Source of the DNA: Stenotrophomonas maltophilia
GTDB lineage: Bacteria > Pseudomonadota > Gammaproteobacteria > Xanthomonadales > Xanthomonadaceae
Direction of reading: 5' to 3'
DNA: 64,000 nt
NCBI RefSeq assembly: GCF_023518235.1
Contig: NZ_CP090423.1
Span: 1,302,001-1,366,000 of the forward strand
The notes beneath the pieces were generated by a model, which was not told where the DNA came from, ran no database searches, and worked only from the letters and a program-made list of their open reading frames with translations. Below, piece by piece: positions 56,811 through 64,000 of this stretch; positions within the stretch are counted from its first letter, which is position 1, and each line of letters starts with the position of its first letter. Both the position numbers and the translations under genes were made by a program.

Positions 56811-57802
56811 GCGGTAATGTCCTGGGCCTGCAGCAGCTGCTGCACTTCATCGAGCGAGGGCATCGCGGCGAACGCGCCCTTGCGGGTAACCGCCAGTGCG
56901 CCGACCGCAGCACCGAAGCGGAGCGTGGCAGTAATCGCCTGCGGGTCCTGGCAGAACGCAGCGAAACCAGCGCCGGCCCCACCCCGCTCCAGCAGGCCGA
57001 CCAGCACGCCACCGACAAAGGCATCGCCGGCGGCGGTGGTATCGACCGTGGCCACACGGAAGCTGGTGACCGTGCCGTGGTCGTCGCGGGTATACCAGCG
57101 CAGCGTGGCCGCACCGTCGGTGACGATCACCCAGCGTGCCTGCGCGGCCAGCAGGCGCCGCAGCACCAGCCGCTCACCGTCATCGCCGAGCGGCGAGGCG
57201 AGGTAGTCCAGCTCCTCGCGCGACAGCTTGACCAGGTCGGCCCGTTCCAGCGCCTGCCACAGGCGCGGCGTCGGATCTTCGCTGGCCGGCCACAGCGCCG
57301 GGCGCAGGTTGAGATCGAGGCTGACCACCGCGCCGGCGGCGCGGGCACGCTCCATGCCGGCGAAGGTCGCCTCGGCAATGGACGGCTCGGTCAGGCTGTT
57401 GGAGCAGACGTGGAAACACTGCGCGCTGTCGAAGCAGGCGGCCTGGAAATCGCGGTCACGGAACAGCAGATCGGCCGCCGGCGGGCGGTAGAAGCTGAAA
57501 CTCCGTTCGCCGGTAGCGTCCAGCGCCACGAACGCCAGCGCGGTCTTGGCCGCGTCGGTACGCACGATGTAGTCGGTGCCGACGCCATGCTCGACCAGGC
57601 TGTCGGCGAGGAAGTCACCGAACATGTCGCGGCCGAGCATGCCGACGAACTGGGTCTTTGCACCCAGCCTCGCGGCCGCCACGGCGACGTTGGCCGGCGC
57701 ACCGCCGGCGTACTGCAGGAACGCGCGCGGCGTATCGGCCGAGGCCGGCGGCTGCGCTAGTAGATCGATCAAAATTTCGCCGAAGCAAACGATGGAACCC
57801 AT
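56807..57802 (-). CDS. PfkB-family sugar kinase, probable fructokinase
   Basis: The kinase has 331 residues from the ATG at 57802 (MGSIVCFGEILIDLLA), with GGGAGG upstream; a longer frame is not favoured. PfkB signatures are GGAPANVAVAAARLG near the N-terminus and DTTAAGDAFVGGVLVG (catalytic Asp) near the C-terminus. It probably phosphorylates fructose from the mannose isomerase. It lies between the transporter and the epimerase. Confidence 0.9.
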   Translation of the reverse strand: MGSIVCFGEILIDLLAQPPASADTPRAFLQYAGGAPANVAVAAARLGAKTQFVGMLGRDMFGDFLADSLVEHGVGTDYIVRTDAAKTALAFVALDATGERSFSFYRPPAADLLFRDRDFQAACFDSAQCFHVCSNSLTEPSIAEATFAGMERARAAGAVVSLDLNLRPALWPASEDPTPRLWQALERADLVKLSREELDYLASPLGDDGERLVLRRLLAAQARWVIVTDGAATLRWYTRDDHGTVTSFRVATVDTTAAGDAFVGGVLVGLLERGGAGAGFAAFCQDPQAITATLRFGAAVGALAVTRKGAFAAMPSLDEVQQLLQAQDITA

Positions 57803-57809
57803 TCCGGAC

Positions 57810-59123
57810 TCAGCCTCCCTGCGTTGCGGAAGCCGGCGTACGCGCGCCGACCAGTCCGTAGAAGATGATGTAGCCGTAGCACAGCAGCGGCAGGATGAAG
57901 CTGGCCTGCACACCGATATGGTCGGCCAGCACGCCCTGCAGGTACGGCACCACGGCGCCGCCGACGATGGCCATGATCAGCAGGCTGGAGCCCTTGTTGG
58001 TCAGCGGCCCCAGGCGCTCGATGCTCAGCGCGAAGATGGTCGGGAACATGATCGAGTTGAACAGGCCGATCGCCACCACCGAGTACAGCGCGAGGTGACC
58101 GGAACTCATCATGGTCGTGACCAGCAGGGCCACATTGACCAGCGCGAAGATCGCCAGCAGGCGGCTGGGCGAGAAGCGGGCCAGCAGCGCCGAGCCGGCG
58201 AAGCGGCCGATCATCGCCATGGTCCAGTAGGCCGACACATAGTGCGTGGCTTCCTGCTCGCTGAAGCCGCCGATGGTGGGCATCGACAGGTAGTTGACCA
58301 GGAAGCTGCCGATCGACACCTCGGCGCCGACGTAGAAGAAGATGCCCAGCACGCCCAGCAGCAGGTGGCGCTTGCGCAGCGCATCCAGATAGCTGTGGTG
58401 GTGGCCCTGGTCGGCCTGTTCGGTGGCATCACTCAATGCCGGCAGGCGGAACAGGAACACGAACAGCGCCAGCAGCACCAGCGCCACCGCCAGGCCAACA
58501 TAGGGGCCCTGCACGGCCTGCGCCTCGGCGGCACGATAGGCCAGCTGCTCGGCGGCCGGCATCGCGGCGAGATCATCGGCACTCTTGACCGTGTTGGACA
58601 GGATCAGCATGCCGCCGAAGATCGGTGCAATGGCCGTACCCAGCGAGTTCAGGGCCTGCGCCAGGGTCAGGCGGCTGGAGCTGGTCTGCTCCGGGCCCAG
58701 CAGCGCGACGTAGGGATTGGCAGCAACCTGCAGCACGGTAATGCCGGTGGCCAGCACGAACAGGGCGCCGAGGAAGGCACCGTACACGCGCAGCTCGGCC
58801 GCTGGCCAGAAGCCCAGCGCGCCGATGCCGGCGATCACCAGGCCGGCCACGATGCCCTTCTTGTAACCCAGCGCGGCGACCAACCGGCCTGCGGGCAGCG
58901 ACATCAGGAAGTAGGTGCCGAAGAAGGTGAACTGCACCAGCATCGCCTTGGCGTAGTTCAGCTCGAACACCGCCTTCAGGTGCGGGATCAGGATGTCATT
59001 GAGGCAGGTCAGGAAGCCCCACATGAAGAAGATCGTGGTGACCACGGCCAGCGCCTTGCCGTTGGTGACGGCAGGTGCGTTGCCCGAAGAACCCGATGGA
59101 CGGGGCGTTGCGGAGATCGGCAT
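57810..59123 (-). CDS. Sugar:proton symporter, FucP/GluP-type MFS
   Basis: A 437-residue MFS transporter with 12 membrane segments. The hallmark FFMWGFLTCLNDILIPHLK of the FucP/GluP subgroup is present, as are FFGTYFLMSLPAGRLVAALG and QVAANPYVALLGP. It probably brings mannose from the periplasm, where the glycosidases act, into the cytoplasm for isomerisation. It starts the kinase-epimerase-GH2 run. Confidence 0.9.
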   Translation of the reverse strand: MPISATPRPSGSSGNAPAVTNGKALAVVTTIFFMWGFLTCLNDILIPHLKAVFELNYAKAMLVQFTFFGTYFLMSLPAGRLVAALGYKKGIVAGLVIAGIGALGFWPAAELRVYGAFLGALFVLATGITVLQVAANPYVALLGPEQTSSSRLTLAQALNSLGTAIAPIFGGMLILSNTVKSADDLAAMPAAEQLAYRAAEAQAVQGPYVGLAVALVLLALFVFLFRLPALSDATEQADQGHHHSYLDALRKRHLLLGVLGIFFYVGAEVSIGSFLVNYLSMPTIGGFSEQEATHYVSAYWTMAMIGRFAGSALLARFSPSRLLAIFALVNVALLVTTMMSSGHLALYSVVAIGLFNSIMFPTIFALSIERLGPLTNKGSSLLIMAIVGGAVVPYLQGVLADHIGVQASFILPLLCYGYIIFYGLVGARTPASATQGG

Positions 59124-59183
59124 GCGGTACGCGCCTCGATGCGCGGAAGGTCGTTGTTGCGTGGAAGGGGTGTATGAAAGGGA

Positions 59184-60233
59184 TCAGTTCGGTCGTGCGG
59201 CGCTGCTTTCACGGATGCGCAGCTGTACCGGCGCGACCGTGCGCCGTGGCGGCGCATCCGGTTCGTCCAGCCGCTGCAGCAGCAGCGCCGCCGCCTGCCG
59301 GCCGCGCTCGCGCGGGTCGGCGGTCAGCGTGGTCAAGGGCGGAACGGCCACCGCCGCCTCGGAAATATCATCGAAACCGGTCACCGCGAAATCACCGCCG
59401 GGACGGATGCCGCGCGAGTTCAGGCCCAGCATCAGGCCCAGCGCGACGGTGTCGTTGTAGCAGACCGCCGCACTCGGGCGATGGCCATCGGCAAACAGTT
59501 CATCGGTACGCGCGGCAGCCTCCAGCCGGTTCGGCGCCGACTCGATCATCCAGCCCGGCGGCAGGGACAGGCCAGCCTCGGCCAGCGCCTGCTGGAAACC
59601 GGCGCGGCGCTGGTGGCACGAGCTCGATGCCGCATGGCCGCCGAAGAAGGCGATCTGGCGATGGCCACGCTCGATCAGGTGGCGCGTGGCCAGGTAGGCA
59701 CCGTGCTGGTTGTCCAGGGTCAGGAAGTCCCAGTCGGCGCCGTCCAGTTCGCGATTGAACAGCAGCACGTTGGCATTGGCGCCCAGTGCCTGGCGCAGCT
59801 GCGTGGTATCGCTGCCCTCGGCCGGCGACAGGATCAGGCCGGCCGGGGTGTGCTCCATCAATGTGGACAGCACCGCCTGCTGCCGCTTCGGCGATTCGCC
59901 AGTGCTGCCCAGCAGGGTCACGTAACCACGCCCGCCCAGCGCCTCGTCCACACCCGAAGCGAATTCGGCGAAGAACGGGTTGGACAGATCGTTGATCACC
60001 AGCGCGATGCTCGACGAGGTGCGCCGGCGCAGGTTGGCCGCCGCGCGGTTGTAGACATACCGCTGGCGACGCAGCTCGGCCTCGACCTTGGCCCGGGTGT
60101 CGACGTTGACCAGCGGGCTGCCGCGCAGCACCAGCGACACGGTGGCCCGTGACACGCCGATGGCACGCGCGATGTCGGTCACCGTCACCGCCTTGCCGGC
60201 GCGCTTGCTGGAACTGCTGCCGTTGTCGTTCAT
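59184..60233 (-). CDS. LacI-family transcriptional repressor of the mannoside locus
   Basis: The repressor has 349 residues. The helix-turn-helix reads VTVTDIARAIGVSRATVSLV, with the hinge after NYRAAANLRR-type NRAAANLRRRTS. The effector domain is periplasmic-binding-like (ALVINDLSNPFFAEF, RAGFQQALAEAG). It probably binds the three TTAGATCGATnCAA sites near the divergent promoters, released by a mannose-type sugar. It sits between the GH92 and transporter genes. Confidence 0.92.
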   Translation of the reverse strand: MNDNGSSSSKRAGKAVTVTDIARAIGVSRATVSLVLRGSPLVNVDTRAKVEAELRRQRYVYNRAAANLRRRTSSSIALVINDLSNPFFAEFASGVDEALGGRGYVTLLGSTGESPKRQQAVLSTLMEHTPAGLILSPAEGSDTTQLRQALGANANVLLFNRELDGADWDFLTLDNQHGAYLATRHLIERGHRQIAFFGGHAASSSCHQRRAGFQQALAEAGLSLPPGWMIESAPNRLEAAARTDELFADGHRPSAAVCYNDTVALGLMLGLNSRGIRPGGDFAVTGFDDISEAAVAVPPLTTLTADPRERGRQAAALLLQRLDEPDAPPRRTVAPVQLRIRESSAARPN

Positions 60234-60329
60234 CGTCTTCCCGGACTCCGCTGGAGGCTCAAGCCTAATGGATCACGGCCATGTCGTGCGGTGCCGTTCG
60301 CTGGGTCACCGCGAACGGCACAGTCCGGC

Positions 60330-62795
60330 TCAGCGCAATGCGCTGCCCGGTGCCGCGCACCAGGACACCGGCAGGTCCTTCACGGCGGTGCCCCAGCCCT
60401 GCTGCGGTGCCTTGGCGTCCAGGCTGAAGTGCAGGCGCGGACCCTGCTGCAGGCGGCTCCAGTCCAGCCAAACCGGTGCATGTGCCTGGCCATCGACCTG
60501 CACGCCCTGCACGTACTGCAGGCGGCGACCGTCGGCGCCCGGCGCGTCGATGCGCAGGGTGCGGCCATTGCCCATGTCCACTTCCACCTTGGCAAAGCGC
60601 GGGGTGTGCAGCAGGAACTGGCCACTGCCGGGCACCGCCGGGTAGACACCGATGGCGCTGAACAGATACCAGGCCGACATCGTGCCGAGGTCATCGTTGC
60701 CGGTCACGCCGTTGGGGGCATTGGTGAACAGCTGCTGCGCGGCACGCACCACCGCCGCCGTCTTCCACGGCTGGCCGATCAGCGTGTACAGCCACGGAGA
60801 GTGCAGATCCGGCTCGTTGTTCGGGTTGTAGCGGAACTGGTTGTAGTAGCTGTACGGCCCGACCACCCACTCCTTGCGCGCGGCGTTGAGCGGATCGGCC
60901 TGCAGCGCGTCCATCGCGAAGAACGCGTCGAGGCGGCGGCCGGCCTGTTCGCGGCCATCCATCGCTTCGACCAGGCCCGGAACGTCCTGCTGCGCCAGCC
61001 ACTGGTACTGCCACGCGGTGCCCTCATGGAAGCCGTGGTGCGAACGCGGGCTGTAGTGGCCATCGGACGGGGTGTACCACTGGCCATCGTCGGTACGCGG
61101 GCGCGGGAAGCCGGTGAAGCCGGTCTCGGCATCGCGCACCTGCGGGTCCCACACATTGCGCCAGTTGCGGCCGCGTTCGCGCAGCGTCGCCGCGTCCTGC
61201 GCATGGCCGAGGCCATCGGCCATCTGCGAGAGCGCACAGTCGGCCAGCGCATATTCCAGCGTCGCCGAGCCGCCGTGGTGCGGATCGACGTCCATGCCCT
61301 TGGACGGGAACGCGCGGTCATAGACCACATAGCCCTTGTCCAGGTAGGTCGGGTTGCCGGAACGGCCTGCCATGCGCGAGTTCAGCGGCGGCGTGCCGAA
61401 AGCGTTGCGGCGCAGTGCATCCCAGGCCTGCGATTCGCGGCCCTTGAGCGCGCCGAAGCGCCACAGGTCGACCATGAACGGGGTGACCGGATCACCGGTC
61501 ATGATATTGGTCTCGAAGTTGGCATAGCCCCAGCGCGGCAGCCAGCCGCCCTGTTCGTCGATCGCCAGCAGCGTGCGGCCGATGTCGCGCGCCACGTCCG
61601 GGCGGGTCAGCGCCAGCCACTGGTTCTGCGCACGGTAGGTATCCCACAGCGAGAAGTACTCGTAGTAGGTCCAGCCATCGGCACGATGGATGCCATCGTC
61701 ATAGCCACGATAGCGGCCGTCGGCATCGTTGCCGGTCATCGGCTGCAGCAGCGCGTGGTAGACCGCGCTGTAGAACACGGCGCGGTCGTCAGCGCTGCCG
61801 CCCTGCACGCGCACCCGGCCCAGCTGCTCGCGCCAGGACTGCTGGGAAAGCGTGCGCATGCGGTCGAAACCCAGCAGCGCCCCACCCTGCATGCCCTCGG
61901 CGCGCAGGTTGGTGCGCGCGCCTTCGGCGTCCACGTGCGAGATCGCACTGACCGCCGTCACCGACTGCCCCTTGGCCAGATCGAAACTGAGCCAGGCGCC
62001 GTTCGGCTTCTGCTCGCCTTCCATGCTGTGGCGCGCACCGGGCAGGCCACCGCCCTCGCCCCAGGTGCCGTGCGCCTTGAACGGGCGGTCGAACTCGATG
62101 CGGAACCAGGTCGTGTACTGGTGCCCACCACAGAAACTCTTGGTGACCAGCTTGCCTTCCACCACGCGGTCACCGACCACGTCGACCACACTGCCGATCA
62201 CCGAATGGCGCTCGTTGGCCTGGCCGACATTGACCAGCACGTGGCCGTCGCCGCTGCGCTGGCTGAAGGTGTAGCGCTCGGCGGCGGCGCGGGTACGCGC
62301 GGTCGCCTCGGCGTCGATGCCGCCATAGCTGGTCAACCGCACCTTGTAGTAGCCGGCCTGTCCGATTTCGCCGTCATGGGTATAGGACGCGGCGTAGGCC
62401 TTGTGATCGAACTGCTTGGGGTTGCCGGTATCGAAATCGCCGCCCGGGCCGATGCTGCCCGTCACCGGCAGTACCGACACCTGGCCGCCCTGTTCCCAGC
62501 AACCGGCACCGGAAATGAACGAATGGCCGAAACCGCGGATCTTCTCGTCGTCGTAGCGCCAGCCCGAGTAATGGCTGCCGATCGGGCTGACCTGGATCAG
62601 GCCGAACGGCGCCGATGCGCCCGGGAAGGTGTTGCCATCGTCCTTGCTGCCGATGAAGGTGTTGACCTCGCGTTCCAGCGCCGCCGGCGCGGCCTGCAGC
62701 AGCATCGGCATCGCCGACAGCGCGAGCAGGCAGGCCAGGCGCGCCAGCGGGCGCTCGGACAAGGGGACGGCGGGAGCGGACGGCACTGGACGCAT
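60330..62795 (-). CDS. GH92-family alpha-mannosidase
   Basis: The enzyme has 821 residues from the ATG at 62795 (AGGAA upstream); an earlier frame start at 62945 is not favoured. A signal peptide ends LLQAAP. GH92 features are plain: NTFIGSKDDGNTFPGASAPFG at the start, GFHEGTAWQYQWL (catalytic acid Glu) and GNDDLGTMSAWYLFSAIGVY (base Asp pair). GH92 enzymes are calcium-dependent exo-alpha-mannosidases. It probably trims N-glycan or mannan side chains in the periplasm. Confidence 0.93.
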   Translation of the reverse strand: MRPVPSAPAVPLSERPLARLACLLALSAMPMLLQAAPAALEREVNTFIGSKDDGNTFPGASAPFGLIQVSPIGSHYSGWRYDDEKIRGFGHSFISGAGCWEQGGQVSVLPVTGSIGPGGDFDTGNPKQFDHKAYAASYTHDGEIGQAGYYKVRLTSYGGIDAEATARTRAAAERYTFSQRSGDGHVLVNVGQANERHSVIGSVVDVVGDRVVEGKLVTKSFCGGHQYTTWFRIEFDRPFKAHGTWGEGGGLPGARHSMEGEQKPNGAWLSFDLAKGQSVTAVSAISHVDAEGARTNLRAEGMQGGALLGFDRMRTLSQQSWREQLGRVRVQGGSADDRAVFYSAVYHALLQPMTGNDADGRYRGYDDGIHRADGWTYYEYFSLWDTYRAQNQWLALTRPDVARDIGRTLLAIDEQGGWLPRWGYANFETNIMTGDPVTPFMVDLWRFGALKGRESQAWDALRRNAFGTPPLNSRMAGRSGNPTYLDKGYVVYDRAFPSKGMDVDPHHGGSATLEYALADCALSQMADGLGHAQDAATLRERGRNWRNVWDPQVRDAETGFTGFPRPRTDDGQWYTPSDGHYSPRSHHGFHEGTAWQYQWLAQQDVPGLVEAMDGREQAGRRLDAFFAMDALQADPLNAARKEWVVGPYSYYNQFRYNPNNEPDLHSPWLYTLIGQPWKTAAVVRAAQQLFTNAPNGVTGNDDLGTMSAWYLFSAIGVYPAVPGSGQFLLHTPRFAKVEVDMGNGRTLRIDAPGADGRRLQYVQGVQVDGQAHAPVWLDWSRLQQGPRLHFSLDAKAPQQGWGTAVKDLPVSWCAAPGSALR

Positions 62796-62922
62796 GTCGG
62801 GTTCCTGTAGTCGATGACGCGAAGGCAGACGATCGGGGCCGTCCGGCACCGTTCCGCTGAACCTTGCCCGCATCGGCAGATGGCTCCCCCTGGAATGACG
62901 CCCGACCCACGCGACCGTGGTT

Positions 62923-62936
62923 TTAGATCGATTCAA
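62923..62936. promoter_or_regulatory. LacI-type operator candidate 1
   Basis: TTAGATCGATTCAA, an imperfect palindrome with the central ATCGAT typical of LacI-family sites, lies about 130 bases upstream of the GH92 start. It is identical to the copy at 63820. Confidence 0.7.
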
Positions 62937-62995
62937 GTAGAGCATGCAGGTTCAGCCGAATGCATTCTGCGGCGCAGCATGAGATGGGGGTGTTC

Positions 62996-63188
62996 GGCAG
63001 GGCTGCGCCCTGCACCTGCTCCGAGCTGGAGCAACAGCAACAGCAGAAGCAACAGCAGAAGCCGGTTTCATGTGGGGAGCCGGGGTGGGTCCGGTTGCGG
63101 GGGACGCCGTAAACCCGTCCCTGGGGGCTTGGCCGCGGCATCCATGCCGCGGACACCCCCGCAACCGGACCCACCCCGCCTTCGACAG
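62996..63188 (+). repeat. Composite hairpin element, copy 1
   Basis: In order: a stem GCAGGGC/GCCCTGC (from 62998); a small stem TGCTCC/GGAGCA; a 30-base simple repeat of CAACAG/CAGAAG (63032-63061); then a long fold with perfect 22-bp arms (63082-63103 with 63156-63177) enclosing the inner palindrome CCGCGGCATCCATGCCGCGG (63133-63152); and the end CTTCGACAG. Confidence 0.8.
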
Positions 63189-63256
63189 ATTTCCGCGATC
63201 TGCGACGGATCCACGCCATGCTTGGATCAATCTCTGTCAGATAACGAAATCAATCC

Positions 63257-63297
63257 GGGGTCATATCCGTTTTCCTACGGAAAATGGATCTGACCCC
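63257..63297. repeat. GGGTC...TTTTCC hairpin repeat, copy 2
   Basis: The outer halves GGGGTCA and TGACCCC, and inner halves ATCCGTTTTCC and GGAAAATGGAT, pair around a TAC loop. The same design occurs at 23996-24029. Confidence 0.65.
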
Positions 63298-63348
63298 AGG
63301 CCGTTACCCCCTGCCGTCCCCAGGCCCCATCCAACCGTCACCGGGAAA

Positions 63349-63564
63349 CTGTCGAAGGCGGGGCGGTGTCGGATTGCGGGGTGTCTGCGGCATGGATGCC
63401 GCGGCCAAGCCTACAGGGACGTACTTGCGGCGTCCCCGCAATCCGACACCGCCCCGCCAAACCACAGACAACCCAGAGCCGCTTTGGCTTTGGCTTTGGC
63501 TTTGGCTTTGGCTGTTGCCGGCCAGCGGCCGGCACTACCCGCAGGTGCAGGGCGCCGCCCTGCC
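63349..63564 (-). repeat. Composite hairpin element, copy 2 (inverted)
   Basis: Inverted relative to copy 1 and with the same parts in mirror order: CTGTCGAAG, 25-bp perfect arms (63357-63381 with 63434-63458), the inner palindrome CCGCGGCATCCATGCCGC read on the minus strand, a 30-base repeat of five GCTTTG units (63481-63510), a SMAG-type stem and the terminal GGGCG/CGCCC stem. The arms differ in sequence from copy 1. Confidence 0.8.
63514..63538 (-). repeat. SMAG-like element inside composite copy 2
   Basis: On the minus strand it reads GTAGTGCCGGCCGCTGGCCG, the same subtype as the pair at 24040-24113. Confidence 0.7.
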
Positions 63565-63698
63565 GACCCACCCTCCCCTGCGCACGAAAACGTTTCCACT
63601 GTTTTCAGCAAACCGTCACAGCATTGCCACGCCAGTACCATATTGCGCAGCAGCATGCGCCCACGGGCGACCCATGCTAAAAATCGCCCGCCCATCGC

Positions 63699-63712
63699 TT
63701 AGATCGATCCAA
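63699..63712. promoter_or_regulatory. LacI-type operator candidate 2
   Basis: TTAGATCGATCCAA differs from candidates 1 and 3 in one base and is the most symmetric of the three. It lies 167 bases upstream of the exported-protein gene at 63879. Confidence 0.65.
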
Positions 63713-63819
63713 GACGACATTGCGATGGCCGGGAGTTGGGGAAGCGGGAACAGGACGTACCAGGCCACGCGCACGGTGCCACTGCCACTGCATGGCGACA
63801 GCGACAATGTCACTTCAAA

Positions 63820-63833
63820 TTAGATCGATTCAA
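63820..63833. promoter_or_regulatory. LacI-type operator candidate 3
   Basis: TTAGATCGATTCAA, identical to candidate 1, lies 46 bases upstream of the next gene, where a repressor would overlap or follow the promoter. Confidence 0.7.
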
Positions 63834-63878
63834 GTTGTCCGTGCCACGTCACCGGATCAATCCAGGAGAGAGGGAGAG

Positions 63879-64000
63879 ATGGGAATGAAGCATTCAACAC
63901 GTACGCATGGCCAGGACGCATTGTCGTTGGCCATCGCGCTGGCCCTGGCTGCCGCCGTTCTGCCGGCTGGCGCCGCCGCGCAGCAGGCCGCCAGCACCGG
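63879..64000 (+). CDS. Exported protein, probable TonB-dependent receptor (cut by window edge)
   Basis: Only about 40 residues are visible: MGMKHSTRTHGQDALSLAIA then a hydrophobic Ala/Leu stretch and cleavage near AGAAAQQAAS. It is a long signal peptide of the kind seen on xanthomonad TonB-dependent receptors. AGGAGAGAGGGAGAG lies directly upstream; an ATG at 63885 is an alternative start. The divergent position and shared operators suggest it imports the mannosides that GH92 and GH2 degrade. The receptor call is inferred from context. Confidence 0.6.
   Translation, partial: MGMKHSTRTHGQDALSLAIALALAAAVLPAGAAAQQAAST

Larger units (their letters stand above)
62796..63878. other. Long divergent intergenic region packed with repeats
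   Basis: No gene is supported in these 1083 bases between the GH92 gene and the divergent exported-protein gene. It contains three LacI-type operators (62923, 63699, 63820), two inverted composite hairpin elements (62996-63188 and 63349-63564), a GGGTC-type hairpin (63257-63297), and a SMAG-like stem without the GTAG head at about 63203-63227. Small reading frames here are repeat shadows. Confidence 0.75.

Noticed and set aside
57760..57776. TAGATCGATCAAA, resembling the LacI-type operator
   Set aside because: It lies within the kinase coding sequence (codons for LIDLL) and lacks the full TTAGATCGATnCAA pattern.
60291..62810. 839-residue open frame opposite the GH92 gene
   Set aside because: Antisense shadow; the GH92 motifs on the other strand are decisive.
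63030..63070. CAACAG/CAGAAG repeats as a CRISPR array
   Set aside because: Units are 6-12 bases without spacers; it is a simple tandem repeat inside a hairpin element.
62814..63823. Several 60-210-residue frames in the repeat-rich gap
   Set aside because: They read through palindromes and simple repeats, have no ribosome sites and no coding bias.

Overview
The window looks like chromosomal DNA from a Stenotrophomonas of the maltophilia group (Xanthomonadaceae). Three things point there: GC-rich coding with strong third-position bias, many short GTAG-headed hairpins of the SMAG type known from S. maltophilia, and a smeYZ-type efflux operon divergent from a smeRySy-type two-component system. 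No rRNA, tRNA, CRISPR or phage genes were seen. About 50 genes are supported, most of them ordinary core genes.

Layout. 1-3564: the end of a PAP2-type phosphatase converging on a large exported VIT/VWA/DUF2135 protein, with a SMAG pair between them. 3633-14689 (minus strand): an orphan type VI secretion cargo island (VgrG, a helical-repeat protein, a 42-aa membrane peptide, a 1519-aa Rhs toxin, and three small candidate immunity genes). The toxin tip and immunity genes are visibly AT-richer than their surroundings. 14907-24837: a DUF1176 protein, then dapB-carA-carB-greA-(conserved gene)-recJ on the minus strand. 24928-27303: an SDR, a MerR regulator, a flavodoxin-fold oxidoreductase and a small DUF4304-like gene. 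27350-29711: feoA-feoB-(DUF6587-like), with a candidate Fur box. 29831-33833: leucine catabolism (liuC, a VOC protein, liuE), an HSD10-type SDR, efpL and a lipoprotein. 33883-41302: a MliC/COG3650 lipoprotein, an NTF2-like gene, smeZ, smeY and a divergent two-component system. 41280-46943: an Lnb-like DUF4105 protein, a DUF2388 protein, D-2-hydroxyglutarate dehydrogenase divergent from serA, and a Nudix hydrolase. 47122-52789: two tandem APC permeases, a lipoprotein and the methionine salvage trio mtnB-mtnD-mtnC. 52875-64000: a mannoside locus (GH2 beta-mannosidase, mannose isomerase-like epimerase, PfkB kinase, FucP-type transporter, LacI regulator, GH92 alpha-mannosidase, and the start of a divergent exported protein, probably a TonB-dependent receptor).

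How the parts work together. The mannoside locus reads as a complete route: oligosaccharide uptake through an outer-membrane receptor, trimming by GH92 and GH2 enzymes, mannose import, isomerisation to fructose and phosphorylation to fructose-6-phosphate. Three copies of a LacI-like operator flank the divergent promoters. The T6SS cassette is a self-contained delivery, toxin and immunity module.

The most unusual DNA is the gap at 62796-63878. It holds two inverted copies of a roughly 200-bp composite hairpin element. Their long arms differ in sequence between copies but remain perfectly self-complementary within each copy, and each copy carries a different 30-nt simple repeat at the same place. 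A second theme is that SMAG repeats supply genes with parts: four genes take their TAG stop from the GTAG head of a SMAG, and the DUF4105 gene seems to take its start region and part of its signal peptide from SMAG sequence. A third is a TonB-box-like motif inside the VIT/VWA protein.
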